From Nanobdellota archaeon (lineage in GTDB: Archaea > Nanoarchaeota > Nanoarchaeia > Parvarchaeales > Parvarchaeaceae), in assembly GCA_021834945.1 (NCBI GenBank), contig JAKBRA010000012.1, forward strand, positions 1 through 20,267: a DNA stretch of 20,267 nucleotides, given 5' to 3'. Of the stretch, positions 7,271 to 13,465 are shown piece by piece; position 1 is the stretch's first letter; each line of letters starts with the position of its first letter. The position numbers were made by a program, and so were the translations under genes. The notes below the pieces were generated by a model. The model made no database searches. It had not been told where the DNA came from and saw nothing but the letters and a program-made list of their open reading frames with translations.

Positions 7271-8149
7271 ATGGAAAAGTATTACCTTTTTGGAATAGCA
7301 GCAGCTTTTATTGTTTTTGCAGTAATTCTTCTTCTTTTTGGAATTGGAAAAAGCAGTACTATAAATACAAAAACACCTTTGCAGGCGTACAGCATTGCAA
7401 ACTCGTCATTGAAAAGCGCAGTTTACAATGACATACTTGGATTGCAGACTTATCAAAATGCAATACCAAACGGCAAGGAATTGCTTTACAATGTAAATTA
7501 CAGCCTCTCAACCTCTACTTCGCTGTCAAACGGCAGCGGATCAAACAGCACTGAAAATGCAAGGGGTTACATACAATTGATACACGGCATTAACGGAAAT
7601 TCAGAGGCATTTTCAAACTTCACTGCATCAATTCCAGTTTCAGCAGGTATAAACTACAATGTTACCTCGCTTTCCTACGTTTTCTCCATTGCTAACGATA
7701 CCTACTTGTGTTCAGGTTCATCCGCAACTGCCGGAAAGGTTTCCTGCATTTCATTAAATGAAAGCATGGAAAACATAAGCAGTGCCCTCTTAAATTCACT
7801 AAACATGAGCAGCGTTTCCCTTTTGGAGGCATACAACACAACCTACAAGGGTTATCCCTGCCTTTTCACACTTTCTTCTTTCTCAGTAGGCATAAACAGC
7901 AGCAACAGCCCTTTAATAGCAGGCAAGGTCGGTAAGGAAGAATTGAGCGGCTTGCTGACAAGCTGCGTTTACAAAAAATACAACATAACTGTTTTAACCA
8001 GCTTGGCCGCCGGCATTTCAATTTCAATGAAGCTCAACGGTACAAGCTTAAACTCAACGTCTTTTATAAGCTACAATGAGTCACTGTCTAAGATCAGTAG
8101 CTTCAATTCTGGCATAACAGAAAACGGCCTTCCAAATAAGACAGTCTGA
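7271..8149 (+). CDS. Single-pass membrane protein co-transcribed with HerA-like ATPase
   Basis: A 292-residue protein of unknown function. One membrane helix (about residues 5-25, YLFGIAAAFIVFAVILLLFGI) with almost no cytoplasmic tail, then an Asn/Ser/Thr-rich outer domain with many N-x-S/T sequons (NSS, NYS, NGS, NST, NFT, NVT, NDT, NES, NIS, NMS, NTT, NIT, NGT). Four cysteines (in TYLCSG, KVSCIS, YPCLF and TSCVYK) could form two disulfides outside the cell. The ATG comes two bases after the TAG of the ATPase gene, so translation may be coupled. The pairing suggests a surface partner of the ATPase, but no homology is recognised. No hairpin terminator is evident in the 55 bp before the next gene. 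Confidence 0.78.
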   Translation: MEKYYLFGIAAAFIVFAVILLLFGIGKSSTINTKTPLQAYSIANSSLKSAVYNDILGLQTYQNAIPNGKELLYNVNYSLSTSTSLSNGSGSNSTENARGYIQLIHGINGNSEAFSNFTASIPVSAGINYNVTSLSYVFSIANDTYLCSGSSATAGKVSCISLNESMENISSALLNSLNMSSVSLLEAYNTTYKGYPCLFTLSSFSVGINSSNSPLIAGKVGKEELSGLLTSCVYKKYNITVLTSLAAGISISMKLNGTSLNSTSFISYNESLSKISSFNSGITENGLPNKTV

Positions 8150-8204
8150 AAAGAATGTTTTATGAAATGTTAATGTATTTTAGTAGTGAATTAGAGTAAA
8201 GAAT

Positions 8205-9971
8205 ATGATTTCATTTCCTTTCAAGTCAATGAGAAGCGGGCAGAGAGACATAGCGGATGCAGTAGAAAGGACAGTAAAGCAGAGGGGAAAGCTCATAATA
8301 CAGGCTTCAACAGGCATGGGGAAGACGGCAGCCGTTCTATACGGAGCAGTAAAGGCGGCAAAAGAAAACAATCTAAAGGTTTTATTCTTGACAGCAAAGC
8401 ACACACACCAAAATATTGTGTATGACACAATGAAAAGGATAAATGATTCTTCATCTGAAAAGATAAGCTTTGCAGGCATAAACGGAAAAAGATCAATGTG
8501 CCTTTTTGAAAACAGTGTTGAGCCTTCTTTGTTCATAGAGTTCTGCAGGGCCGTAAGGGAGCAGAACATGTGCGATTTTTACAGCAACACGTTTACAAAA
8601 AGCAAGGATGTAAAACCTGCTGTTATAGAGGCTTTGTCTGCAAACATTTCAGACCCTAAAAGCGTGATGGAGACTGCAAGGGAATTTGAACTTTGCCCAT
8701 ACGAGCTTTCCCTTCTCAATGCAAAGCAATCAACAGTTGTCGTTGCAAACTATTCGCATGCCTTTGATCCAAGCATAGCGCTCGGTTTTACCATAAGAAC
8801 CGGTATAGATCCGGGAAGCACAGTGCTTGTAGTGGATGAAGCCCACAACCTGCCTGCTAAAATCCTAGATATGAACTCTTTTTCGATATCCCAAAGAAAC
8901 CTGGAAAAAGCGTATTCTGAAGCTAACTTGGCAGGCTACAATGACGTTGCCGTAAAGATAGACAAGGTGATAGCAGAGATAAGAAAAGCAACAAATGAAA
9001 GTGCAGTAGACATACGGGGGATATTCAGTGAAGCTGATTTAGACAAGATGGAAGACATAGTGAAATTCCATGAAAAAGGATATAACATACCCGCGGCGTT
9101 TATACTGAAGAACTTTACGGAAAAGCTTCTTTCTGCCAAGGAAGAAGACATAATATACGTTTCAATAGATGAAAAGGGCAGAAGGATAAACGTAAATTCA
9201 TTGGACCCTGCCATTTATTCCCAAGGTGTTATAGACTCGTTTTATTCTACGATATTAATGAGCGGTACTTTCAGACCGATAGAGATGTTTGCAAACCTTC
9301 TCGGTTTGGAAGGGCATGAAAGCTTGGAGGTAAAGGGCGATGCCGTAAGCGATAATAGGCTAATGTTAATAGACAAGGAGGTAACCTCTAGATTTTCGGC
9401 AAGAGAGGAGCAATACTCCAGGATAGCGGATTCAATAAACGACATAATGGAGAAGGCAAAGTACAACATGATATTCTTCTTTCCGTCTTATTCTTTTATG
9501 GAAAGGATATATCCATTGATCAATGAAAAGGGCAGGGTAATAAAAGAAGAGCAGAAGATGGAAAGAGAAAGGAAAAACGAGATAATGGAAAAGCTTTCCC
9601 TTTCAAGCTCAGTTCTTTTTGCAGTGATGAACGGAAATTTCTCGGAAAGCATAGGGATAAAGAACAACATGGTAAAGTTAATAGGAATAGTGGGAGTTCC
9701 ATTCGAGCCTCCCTCCATAAAGCTAAGGGCAATGCAGATCTACTACGACAAAAAAATGGGCAGCGGGTTTGAGTATGCGCAGGTCCTTCCAACAATGATA
9801 AAGGTAATGCAGGCAGCTGGCAGAGGTATAAGGTCAAAGAATGACAAGTGCGCAATAGTATTGATGGATTCTAGGTATGACACGCCAATATTCAAGAAAT
9901 ACCTGCCGAACGACATAATTGCTGTGGACAGCGATCCTATATCTGTTCTAAGAGAAAAGGGTTTTGCCTAG
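8205..9971 (+). CDS. xpd: XPD/Rad3-type Fe-S DNA helicase
   Basis: ATP-dependent 5'-to-3' DNA helicase of superfamily 2, linked in archaea to DNA repair. The 588-residue length fits archaeal XPD. Walker A ASTGMGKT is at residues 34-41, with motif Ia LFLTAKHTHQN following. The 4Fe-4S cluster domain is marked by Cys99, Cys114, Cys123 and Cys164 (RSMC, EFC, NMC, LCPY). The DEAH box DEAHNLPAK starts at 211. Motif III/IV features include ILMSGTFRP and MIFFFPSYSFMERI, and motif VI is QAAGRGIRSKNDKC. All key residues are present. The ATG is 56 nt after the previous stop, with a weak TATA-like TGTATTTTAG about 30 nt upstream, so it may be partly independent. Its stop codon overlaps that of the convergent gene. 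Confidence 0.93.
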   Translation: MISFPFKSMRSGQRDIADAVERTVKQRGKLIIQASTGMGKTAAVLYGAVKAAKENNLKVLFLTAKHTHQNIVYDTMKRINDSSSEKISFAGINGKRSMCLFENSVEPSLFIEFCRAVREQNMCDFYSNTFTKSKDVKPAVIEALSANISDPKSVMETAREFELCPYELSLLNAKQSTVVVANYSHAFDPSIALGFTIRTGIDPGSTVLVVDEAHNLPAKILDMNSFSISQRNLEKAYSEANLAGYNDVAVKIDKVIAEIRKATNESAVDIRGIFSEADLDKMEDIVKFHEKGYNIPAAFILKNFTEKLLSAKEEDIIYVSIDEKGRRINVNSLDPAIYSQGVIDSFYSTILMSGTFRPIEMFANLLGLEGHESLEVKGDAVSDNRLMLIDKEVTSRFSAREEQYSRIADSINDIMEKAKYNMIFFFPSYSFMERIYPLINEKGRVIKEEQKMERERKNEIMEKLSLSSSVLFAVMNGNFSESIGIKNNMVKLIGIVGVPFEPPSIKLRAMQIYYDKKMGSGFEYAQVLPTMIKVMQAAGRGIRSKNDKCAIVLMDSRYDTPIFKKYLPNDIIAVDSDPISVLREKGFA

Positions 9972-10303
9972 GAAATTGAGCTGCCTTCTTTTATATCCTT
10001 GTCAACCGTTAAAAGAGAAAGATTTCCTTCTTCATCAGAAGCAGCTAAAAGCATGCCTTGGGATTGCAGCCCCATAATCATTGCTGGTTTTAGGTTATCA
10101 ATTATTATTATCTTCTTTCCGATTAAATCGCTGCTTTTGTATTCTTTACGTATGCCGCTAAGGATTGTTTTTTCCCTGTCTCCCAGAGAAACCTTTAGTT
10201 TTATGAGCTTGCTGCTTTTTTCCACGTCTTCCGCTTCAATTATCTTTCCGACTTTCAGGTCAAGCTTCCTGAAAAGGTCAATGTCTATTTCTTCCTTTTT
10301 CAA
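9968..10303 (-). CDS. tRNA-binding OB-fold protein (MetRS beta / C-terminal domain type)
   Basis: A 111-residue free-standing version of the EMAP-II/Trbp111-like OB fold that occurs as the C-terminal domain of many methionyl-tRNA synthetases and as a separate subunit in several archaea. It would bind tRNA non-specifically and help the synthetase. The typical core is seen: FRKLDLKVGKIIEAEDVEKSSKLIKLKVSLG, LSGIRKEY, LIGKKIIIIDNLKPAMIMGLQSQGMLLAA. The start is TTG at 10303; no ATG lies before the conserved core. A strong Shine-Dalgarno GAGGAG (10313-10308), made of the last two codons of the upstream gene, sits 4 nt before it. The two genes are separated by one base. Its TAG and the XPD TAG overlap at 9968-9971 (CTAG). 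Confidence 0.9.
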   Translation of the reverse strand: MKKEEIDIDLFRKLDLKVGKIIEAEDVEKSSKLIKLKVSLGDREKTILSGIRKEYKSSDLIGKKIIIIDNLKPAMIMGLQSQGMLLAASDEEGNLSLLTVDKDIKEGSSIS

Positions 10304-10304
10304 T

Positions 10305-10820
10305 TTACTCCTCTACATTTGAAAGATAGGTTGACATCCTTTCCATCATTTTTCTCATGTCCTGTATAAGAAGGTTGTAATTCTTTACGTATTCTCTTTG
10401 CGTGTCCAATGCCTTTGAGTAATTCTCCAAGTCTACCTGTGACTGCGTTATCCTCTTTTCCAATTCTTTTATGTCATCAAGCACCTTTTTGAAATCGCTC
10501 ATCTTTATGAATGCTATGGATTTGCTGTTTGATTCAAGCCTTAATGCATCTAATACACTTATCCCTGCGGATCTCACTGGCTGTAGGTTAATGTCAGGAA
10601 TCTTTACGCTTGGAACAGGTATGAGAGGAATTGAATAATTCTGCTTTTGCTGCTGCGTATTCGCTTGCACCTGCTGTTCTGCGGTGTTTTGAGCAGGCTG
10701 CGGTACCGCATTCTGCTGGCTAGCATTTTGAGGAGGATTCTCAGGCGCAACAGGCCTAAGGTTACTTTCCTGGTAATAAGGGTTCACAGGTTCTTCCTTT
10801 TTCTTCTTGAAAAGTGCCAT
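10305..10820 (-). CDS. Coiled-coil protein with Gln/Pro-rich N-terminus, unknown
   Basis: A 171-residue protein I do not recognise. After a basic MALFKKKKEEP start, residues 12-60 are low-complexity Gln/Asn/Pro/Ala and probably disordered. PLIPVPSVKIPDINLQP follows, then LDALRLE and a predicted coiled coil from about 105 to 165 (SDFKKVLDDIKELEKRITQSQVDLENYSKALDTQREYVKNYN region). No membrane segment is present. It heads an operon with the tRNA-binding OB-fold gene one base downstream, which may link it to tRNA or translation, but that is context only. A minus-strand TTTATATA (10849-10842), first T 29 nt upstream, supports the ATG at 10820. Confidence 0.75.
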   Translation of the reverse strand: MALFKKKKEEPVNPYYQESNLRPVAPENPPQNASQQNAVPQPAQNTAEQQVQANTQQQKQNYSIPLIPVPSVKIPDINLQPVRSAGISVLDALRLESNSKSIAFIKMSDFKKVLDDIKELEKRITQSQVDLENYSKALDTQREYVKNYNLLIQDMRKMMERMSTYLSNVEE

Positions 10821-10841
10821 ATTAATTAATTATTATACATG

Positions 10842-10877
10842 TATATAAAAGTTTAAGGATTTTAAGCTTTTTAATTG
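10842..10877. promoter_or_regulatory. Back-to-back promoters between 10820 and 10896
   Basis: Minus-strand TTTATATA (10849-10842) serves the coiled-coil gene at 29 nt. Plus-strand TTTTAATT (10869-10876) lies 27 nt before the ATG of the small ORF at 10896. The boxes are about 20 bp apart, so the two transcription complexes could interfere with each other. Confidence 0.5.
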
Positions 10878-10895
10878 CGTATATCTTAGATTAAT

Positions 10896-11063
10896 ATGCA
10901 TTTGAAGGAAAAAATCAGCGGATTTGCAAATGTGCTTGCAATAACTTTTGCTGTTTTTTTGATGGCAATGGAGACAAGCCTTTTTGTATCAAGCATACAG
11001 GTAAGAAGAAGCTTTACCTGGCTTTTTAAAAGGATAATCTCGTTGAAGGCAGAGAAAGTATAA
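10896..11063 (+). CDS. Small membrane protein, 55 aa
   Basis: A short ORF, ATG at 10896 to TAA at 11061-11063. Translation begins MHLKEKISGFANVLAITFAV and continues FLMAMETSLF before a basic segment (VRRSFTWLFKRIISLKAEKV). Residues about 11-32 are hydrophobic enough for a membrane helix, followed by an Arg/Lys-rich amphipathic tail that would face the cytoplasm. A TATA-like TTTTAATT lies 27 nt before the ATG, matching the leaderless spacing of neighbouring genes. I recognise no family. Being short, it may not be a real gene; the promoter position and the clear membrane plus basic-tail pattern argue for it. Confidence 0.55.
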   Translation: MHLKEKISGFANVLAITFAVFLMAMETSLFVSSIQVRRSFTWLFKRIISLKAEKV

Positions 11064-11103
11064 TATTTTAATCCTTTGTTATAGATAACTTATATACCAC
11101 AAA

Positions 11104-11174
11104 GCGCCAATAGTCTAGCAGCATAACTCTGGCTTCCCAAGCCAGCGACCCGGGTGCGAATCCCGGTTGGCGCA
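11104..11174 (+). tRNA. tRNA-Gly (anticodon CCC)
   Basis: Acceptor stem GCGCCAA (11104-11110) pairs with TTGGCGC (11167-11173), with discriminator A11174. The anticodon stem CTGGC (11129-11133) pairs with GCCAG (11141-11145) around TTCCCAA, giving anticodon CCC at 11136-11138 for GGG codons. The T arm is CCGGG-TGCGAAT-CCCGG. The D stem is weak (G-C and T-A, then a C.A mismatch). No CCA is encoded and no intron is present. A possible promoter is TATTTTAA at 11064-11071, about 40 nt upstream. A T run follows the gene. Confidence 0.92.
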
Positions 11175-11440
11175 TTTTTTAGCCCTTTTTCTTCATTAAA
11201 TACATATACCGTAGCTGTTTAAAGTACCGAAAAGGAGCAAAGTCCTAGCATATATGATAAAAAAGGCCTTCCAAGCTTAATGTACCATGGTACATTAATT
11301 TTCTCTAAATAAGTGTATTGTGATACGTTTAAAACTAACATGCATTAGCTCTATAAATCAAAAGGATTGAAATAGTTAATAAGGAAAAATTAATTTTTGC
11401 CGGATAAGACAATTACAATTCCAGTGTCAATTTTTTAATG
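11175..11440. other. Gene-free stretch with long perfect palindrome
   Basis: About 265 bp between the 3' end of tRNA-Gly and the 3' end of the reductase gene, with no ORF above about ten codons that looks coding. It holds a T run just after the tRNA, a perfect 22-bp palindrome at 11277-11298, an imperfect dyad GTAT-TGTG-ATAC near 11315-11326, and the AT palindrome AAAAATTAATTTTT near 11386-11399. A TATA-like GTTTAAAAC near 11328-11336 could start a short unknown RNA. Nothing else is recognised. Confidence 0.6.
11277..11298. repeat. Perfect 22-bp palindrome
   Basis: TTAATGTACCA (11277-11287) is followed without a gap by its exact reverse complement. As DNA it could be a symmetric protein-binding site. 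As RNA it would fold into a hairpin with about 9-10 pairs, followed on the plus strand by a TTTTCTC tract, so a bidirectional terminator is also possible. Confidence 0.85.
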
Positions 11441-11956
11441 TTAATTTAAAACCCTATAACGCAGCCTAACCTCATTCTTTGAGAACCTTTTCACTTGCAA
11501 CAGTTCAAGCTTCGTTTCAAAGTTTTCATTTGTAAATATCGGTATCCCTTTGCCGAAAGCAATTGGTTCAACATTTAGGTAAATCTCATTTACCAGGCCT
11601 TCCTTCAAAAAACTTGTAGCCAGCTTTCCTCCGGCCACCATGGCACTTTTGTATCCTTTGCTTTCTATGATTTTTATTATGTCCTTTGGCTTTTTGTCAG
11701 TTACTATGACATTTTTCCATTCCCTTTTCAGCTTTATCTTATGTTTTGTAACAACTATATTTAGCCCATCCAGAGGAAAACCATTGCTCTTTGAAGCTAT
11801 TTTAAAGGTGTTTCTCCCTATTACATTAACCTTGTATTTCTTCATGGTTTTTAGGAAATCAAATCTGGCAAGCTCCGAGGAAAAGTCGCTGTTATCTGAT
11901 CTAGCGATCATTCCATTAATAGAGACATGCATGTAAACAGCTAAGTTAAATGACAT
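11441..11956 (-). CDS. RibD C-terminal / dihydrofolate-reductase-fold reductase
   Basis: A 171-residue NAD(P)H-dependent reductase of the RibD_C/DHFR-like superfamily. The N-terminal AVYMHVSINGMIARSD matches the family's substrate-binding strand. NVIGRNTF (the GR-x-T element) and VVTKHK follow. MVAGGKLATSFLKEGLVNEIYLNVEPIAFGKGIPIF contains the Gly-Gly cofactor loop and the L-V-x-E ... P-x-x-x-G-x-G signature. Members reduce riboflavin-pathway intermediates or act as pterin/folate reductases. Its ATG directly abuts the TAG of folE, with Shine-Dalgarno GGAGG (11966-11962) 5 nt upstream, so it is co-translated with GTP cyclohydrolase I. That context favours a pterin substrate over riboflavin synthesis. 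The exact substrate is inferred. Confidence 0.85.
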   Translation of the reverse strand: MSFNLAVYMHVSINGMIARSDNSDFSSELARFDFLKTMKKYKVNVIGRNTFKIASKSNGFPLDGLNIVVTKHKIKLKREWKNVIVTDKKPKDIIKIIESKGYKSAMVAGGKLATSFLKEGLVNEIYLNVEPIAFGKGIPIFTNENFETKLELLQVKRFSKNEVRLRYRVLN

Positions 11957-12514
11957 CTAATCCTCCAATAAAAGCTTTAAAGCCTCTTCTCTTGTTTCCT
12001 TGCTTTCCTTGAAAACTCCACGGATAGCAGAGCTCCTTGTTTCGGCATTTATTGACTTTATCCCGCGCATTTCCATGCACATATGCCTTGCTTTTATTAT
12101 GACCAAAACGCCCTTTGCTTTGACTTTTTCGCTGATGAAATCGGCTATCTCCTTTGTCAGTCTTTCCTGTACCTGCGGTTTAGCTGCAAAGAATTTAGTT
12201 ATTCTAGGGAACTTTGACAGACCTAGGATTTCATCTCCAGGTATGTATGCTATTGAAACCTTTCCAAAGAAAGGCAGGAGGTGGTGCTCGCACATTGAAT
12301 AGAATGGAATGTCTTTCACTGCAAGTATGTCGTTGTAACCTGGGTTTTTGAACAGCGTTATCTTCGGCTCATTGCCATCATCCATCCCTGCGAATATTTC
12401 CTTGTATGATTTAGCAATCCTTTTTGGAGTATTCTTTAATACTTCAGTGTTTTCCTCAATGCCTATCTCCTTTAGAACTTCCCTAAAAAGAGCCTCTATT
12501 TTATCCTCGTCCAT
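11957..12514 (-). CDS. folE: GTP cyclohydrolase I (type IA)
   Basis: Converts GTP to 7,8-dihydroneopterin triphosphate, the first step towards folate-type pterins and, through QueD, 7-deazaguanine tRNA bases such as archaeosine. Zinc ligands are Cys75, His78 (SMCEHHLLPF) and Cys146 (RHMCM), with catalytic-type His77 and His144; KNTPKRIAKSYKEIFAG and CEHHLLPFFGK are family hallmarks. A longer in-frame ATG exists at 12595, adding 27 residues unlike the family. I chose the ATG at 12514 because a minus-strand TTTTTATA (first T 12543) lies 29 nt before it and the protein then begins MDEDKIEALF, giving a normal 185 residues. Many archaea use FolE2/MptA instead, so type IA here is notable. First gene of a two-gene operon with the reductase. 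Confidence 0.92.
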   Translation of the reverse strand: MDEDKIEALFREVLKEIGIEENTEVLKNTPKRIAKSYKEIFAGMDDGNEPKITLFKNPGYNDILAVKDIPFYSMCEHHLLPFFGKVSIAYIPGDEILGLSKFPRITKFFAAKPQVQERLTKEIADFISEKVKAKGVLVIIKARHMCMEMRGIKSINAETRSSAIRGVFKESKETREEALKLLLED

Positions 12515-12535
12515 ACTATAATTTGGAAATCCGTG

Positions 12536-12543
12536 TATAAAAA
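12536..12543 (-). promoter_or_regulatory. TATA-box promoter of folE operon
   Basis: The minus strand reads TTTTTATAC from 12543, first T 29 nt before the ATG at 12514. This falls inside the longer ORF that starts at 12595, which argues that the upstream ATG is not used. Further upstream, TTTTGTGCAC at about 12570-12579 resembles the half-site repeated before the DUF4143 ATPase. Confidence 0.6.
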
Positions 12544-12860
12544 TTTGCTTTATTTGTTTAGTAAATATGTTTTGTGCACGAAAATAAGTATGCATTGATT
12601 ATCACTTTTTATAATGACAAAAAAGGTAATTTATGCAAAAATTAATCAACAAAGAAAAATCTGCCAGAAATATTCAATGTGAGCTCAATAAAGTCAAAAA
12701 ATAAAATAAGCTACAAGATAATTTATTGCGCTTTGAAGGAACTACTAGATTCTGAAATCATTTTAAATGAAATAAAGCCTTACACTCAATTTTTAGTATG
12801 ATTTTTGTTTTTATGGAAAGAAAATAAAAACGTTAAATACCTTGCTAATTTAAAATAAAC
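12544..12860. other. Intergenic region between folE and the 12861 gene
   Basis: About 317 bp of AT-rich sequence between divergent promoters. It contains the downstream gene's TATA box (GTTAAATA, 12832-12839, 29 nt before the ATG at 12861) and a short GTG-started ORF at 12679-12801 listed separately. No RNA gene is recognised. Confidence 0.5.
12679..12801 (+). pseudogene. Possible gene remnant or short ORF, 40 aa
   Basis: A GTG-started frame ending in TGA at 12799-12801. Its translation, SIKSKNKISYKIIYCALKEL followed by LDSEIILNEIKPYTQFLV, has an amphipathic, coding-like pattern. The frame stays open about 33 nt before the GTG, back to a TAA, with no ATG. It may be the C-terminal scrap of a decayed gene, perhaps of a helix-turn-helix-like protein, or simply chance. 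No TATA box stands at the leaderless distance. I cannot name a family. Confidence 0.25.
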
Positions 12861-13289
12861 ATGGCAGAAGAAGAGATAGAATTGAAGTGCACGATAGAAC
12901 TGCTTGGAAAGCCGAAAGAAGTAGTTGTCGATTCATTGAAAAAAATACTTTCAAACGTTGAGGAGAACGGAAAGAAACTTGAAGTAAAGGAGGAAAAATA
13001 CGCCGAGCCGCAGGAAGTAAAGGACGGCTTCTTTTCATCGTTTGCCGACTTTAAGATCAAAGGCAATGTTGTAGATTTGTTTGGGTTTGTAATGGACTAC
13101 GCTCCATCTTCAATAGAAGTTTTAACTACAAAGGACACAAAGCTTTCTATAACTGATTTGCAGGCATTATTGAACGACCTTTCAGGAAGGATGAATGAAA
13201 TGGACCAGAGGATAAAGATCTTTTCCGGCCAAACGATTTTGCTTTCACAGCAACTAGAGGAATTAAAAAAGCAAATTCAGAAAAAGTAA
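12861..13289 (+). CDS. Small archaeal coiled-coil protein, unknown function
   Basis: A 142-residue, acidic, probably cytoplasmic protein. Residues 1-95 look like an alpha/beta domain (MAEEEIELKCTIELLGKPKE, then FSSFADFKIKGNVVDLFGFVMDYAPSSIEVL). Residues 100-142 form a predicted coiled coil (LQALLNDLSGRMNEMDQRIK, SQQLEELKKQIQKK). The pattern of a small domain, a YAPSSIE-like turn and a coiled coil resembles a conserved hypothetical family that I recall from other archaea, but I cannot attach a function. GTTAAATA at 12832-12839 sets the ATG at 29 nt. It lies 176 bp upstream of the S-layer gene on the same strand, separated from it by that gene's own promoter. Confidence 0.75.
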   Translation: MAEEEIELKCTIELLGKPKEVVVDSLKKILSNVEENGKKLEVKEEKYAEPQEVKDGFFSSFADFKIKGNVVDLFGFVMDYAPSSIEVLTTKDTKLSITDLQALLNDLSGRMNEMDQRIKIFSGQTILLSQQLEELKKQIQKK

Positions 13290-13378
13290 ATGGCTTTTTG
13301 ATCTTATTCGATATCAACGCAGTTGAAAATAAAAGTATTTTTCACTCAAAATTGGTAAAGAATAAAAATAGAAACCTT

Positions 13379-13386
13379 TTTAAATA
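13379..13386 (+). promoter_or_regulatory. S-layer gene TATA-box promoter
   Basis: CCTTTTTAAATACC contains TTTAAATA at 13379-13386, the best archaeal TATA match in the window. Transcription is expected near 13404-13410, leaving about 56-62 nt of leader before the ATG at 13466, unlike the leaderless neighbours. Confidence 0.7.
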
Positions 13387-13404
13387 CCTAATTTATTAAA
13401 TCGT

Positions 13405-13465
13405 TAAGGCATCAAAGCCTTAGACACTTAAAATAAGTTAAGTCCGAGTAAAATGTGAGGTAAAC
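13405..13465 (+). promoter_or_regulatory. Structured 5' leader of the S-layer mRNA with Shine-Dalgarno
   Basis: Two predicted RNA hairpins stand in tandem: TAAGGC (13405-13410)/GCCTTA (13417-13422) with loop ATCAAA, and ACTTAA (13426-13431)/TTAAGT (13438-13443) with loop AATAAG. A Shine-Dalgarno GAGGT (13457-13461) sits 4 nt before the ATG. The hairpin at or near the 5' end could stabilise a highly expressed message. Pairing is read directly from the sequence; the function is inferred. Confidence 0.6.

Noticed and set aside
9520..9855. Minus-strand ORF of 111 codons inside the XPD gene
   Set aside because: It is a shadow of the helicase in another frame, with Leu/Ser/Cys-rich low-complexity translation and no promoter or family resemblance.
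11090..11097. TTATATAC as promoter of tRNA-Gly
   Set aside because: It is only 14 nt before the mature tRNA, which would place initiation inside the gene. Read on the other strand it could drive a transcript antisense to the 55-aa ORF, but there is no further support.
12515..12595. N-terminal 27-codon extension of folE from the ATG at 12595
   Set aside because: It contains the likely TATA box, does not resemble the family, and the ATG at 12514 has ideal promoter spacing.
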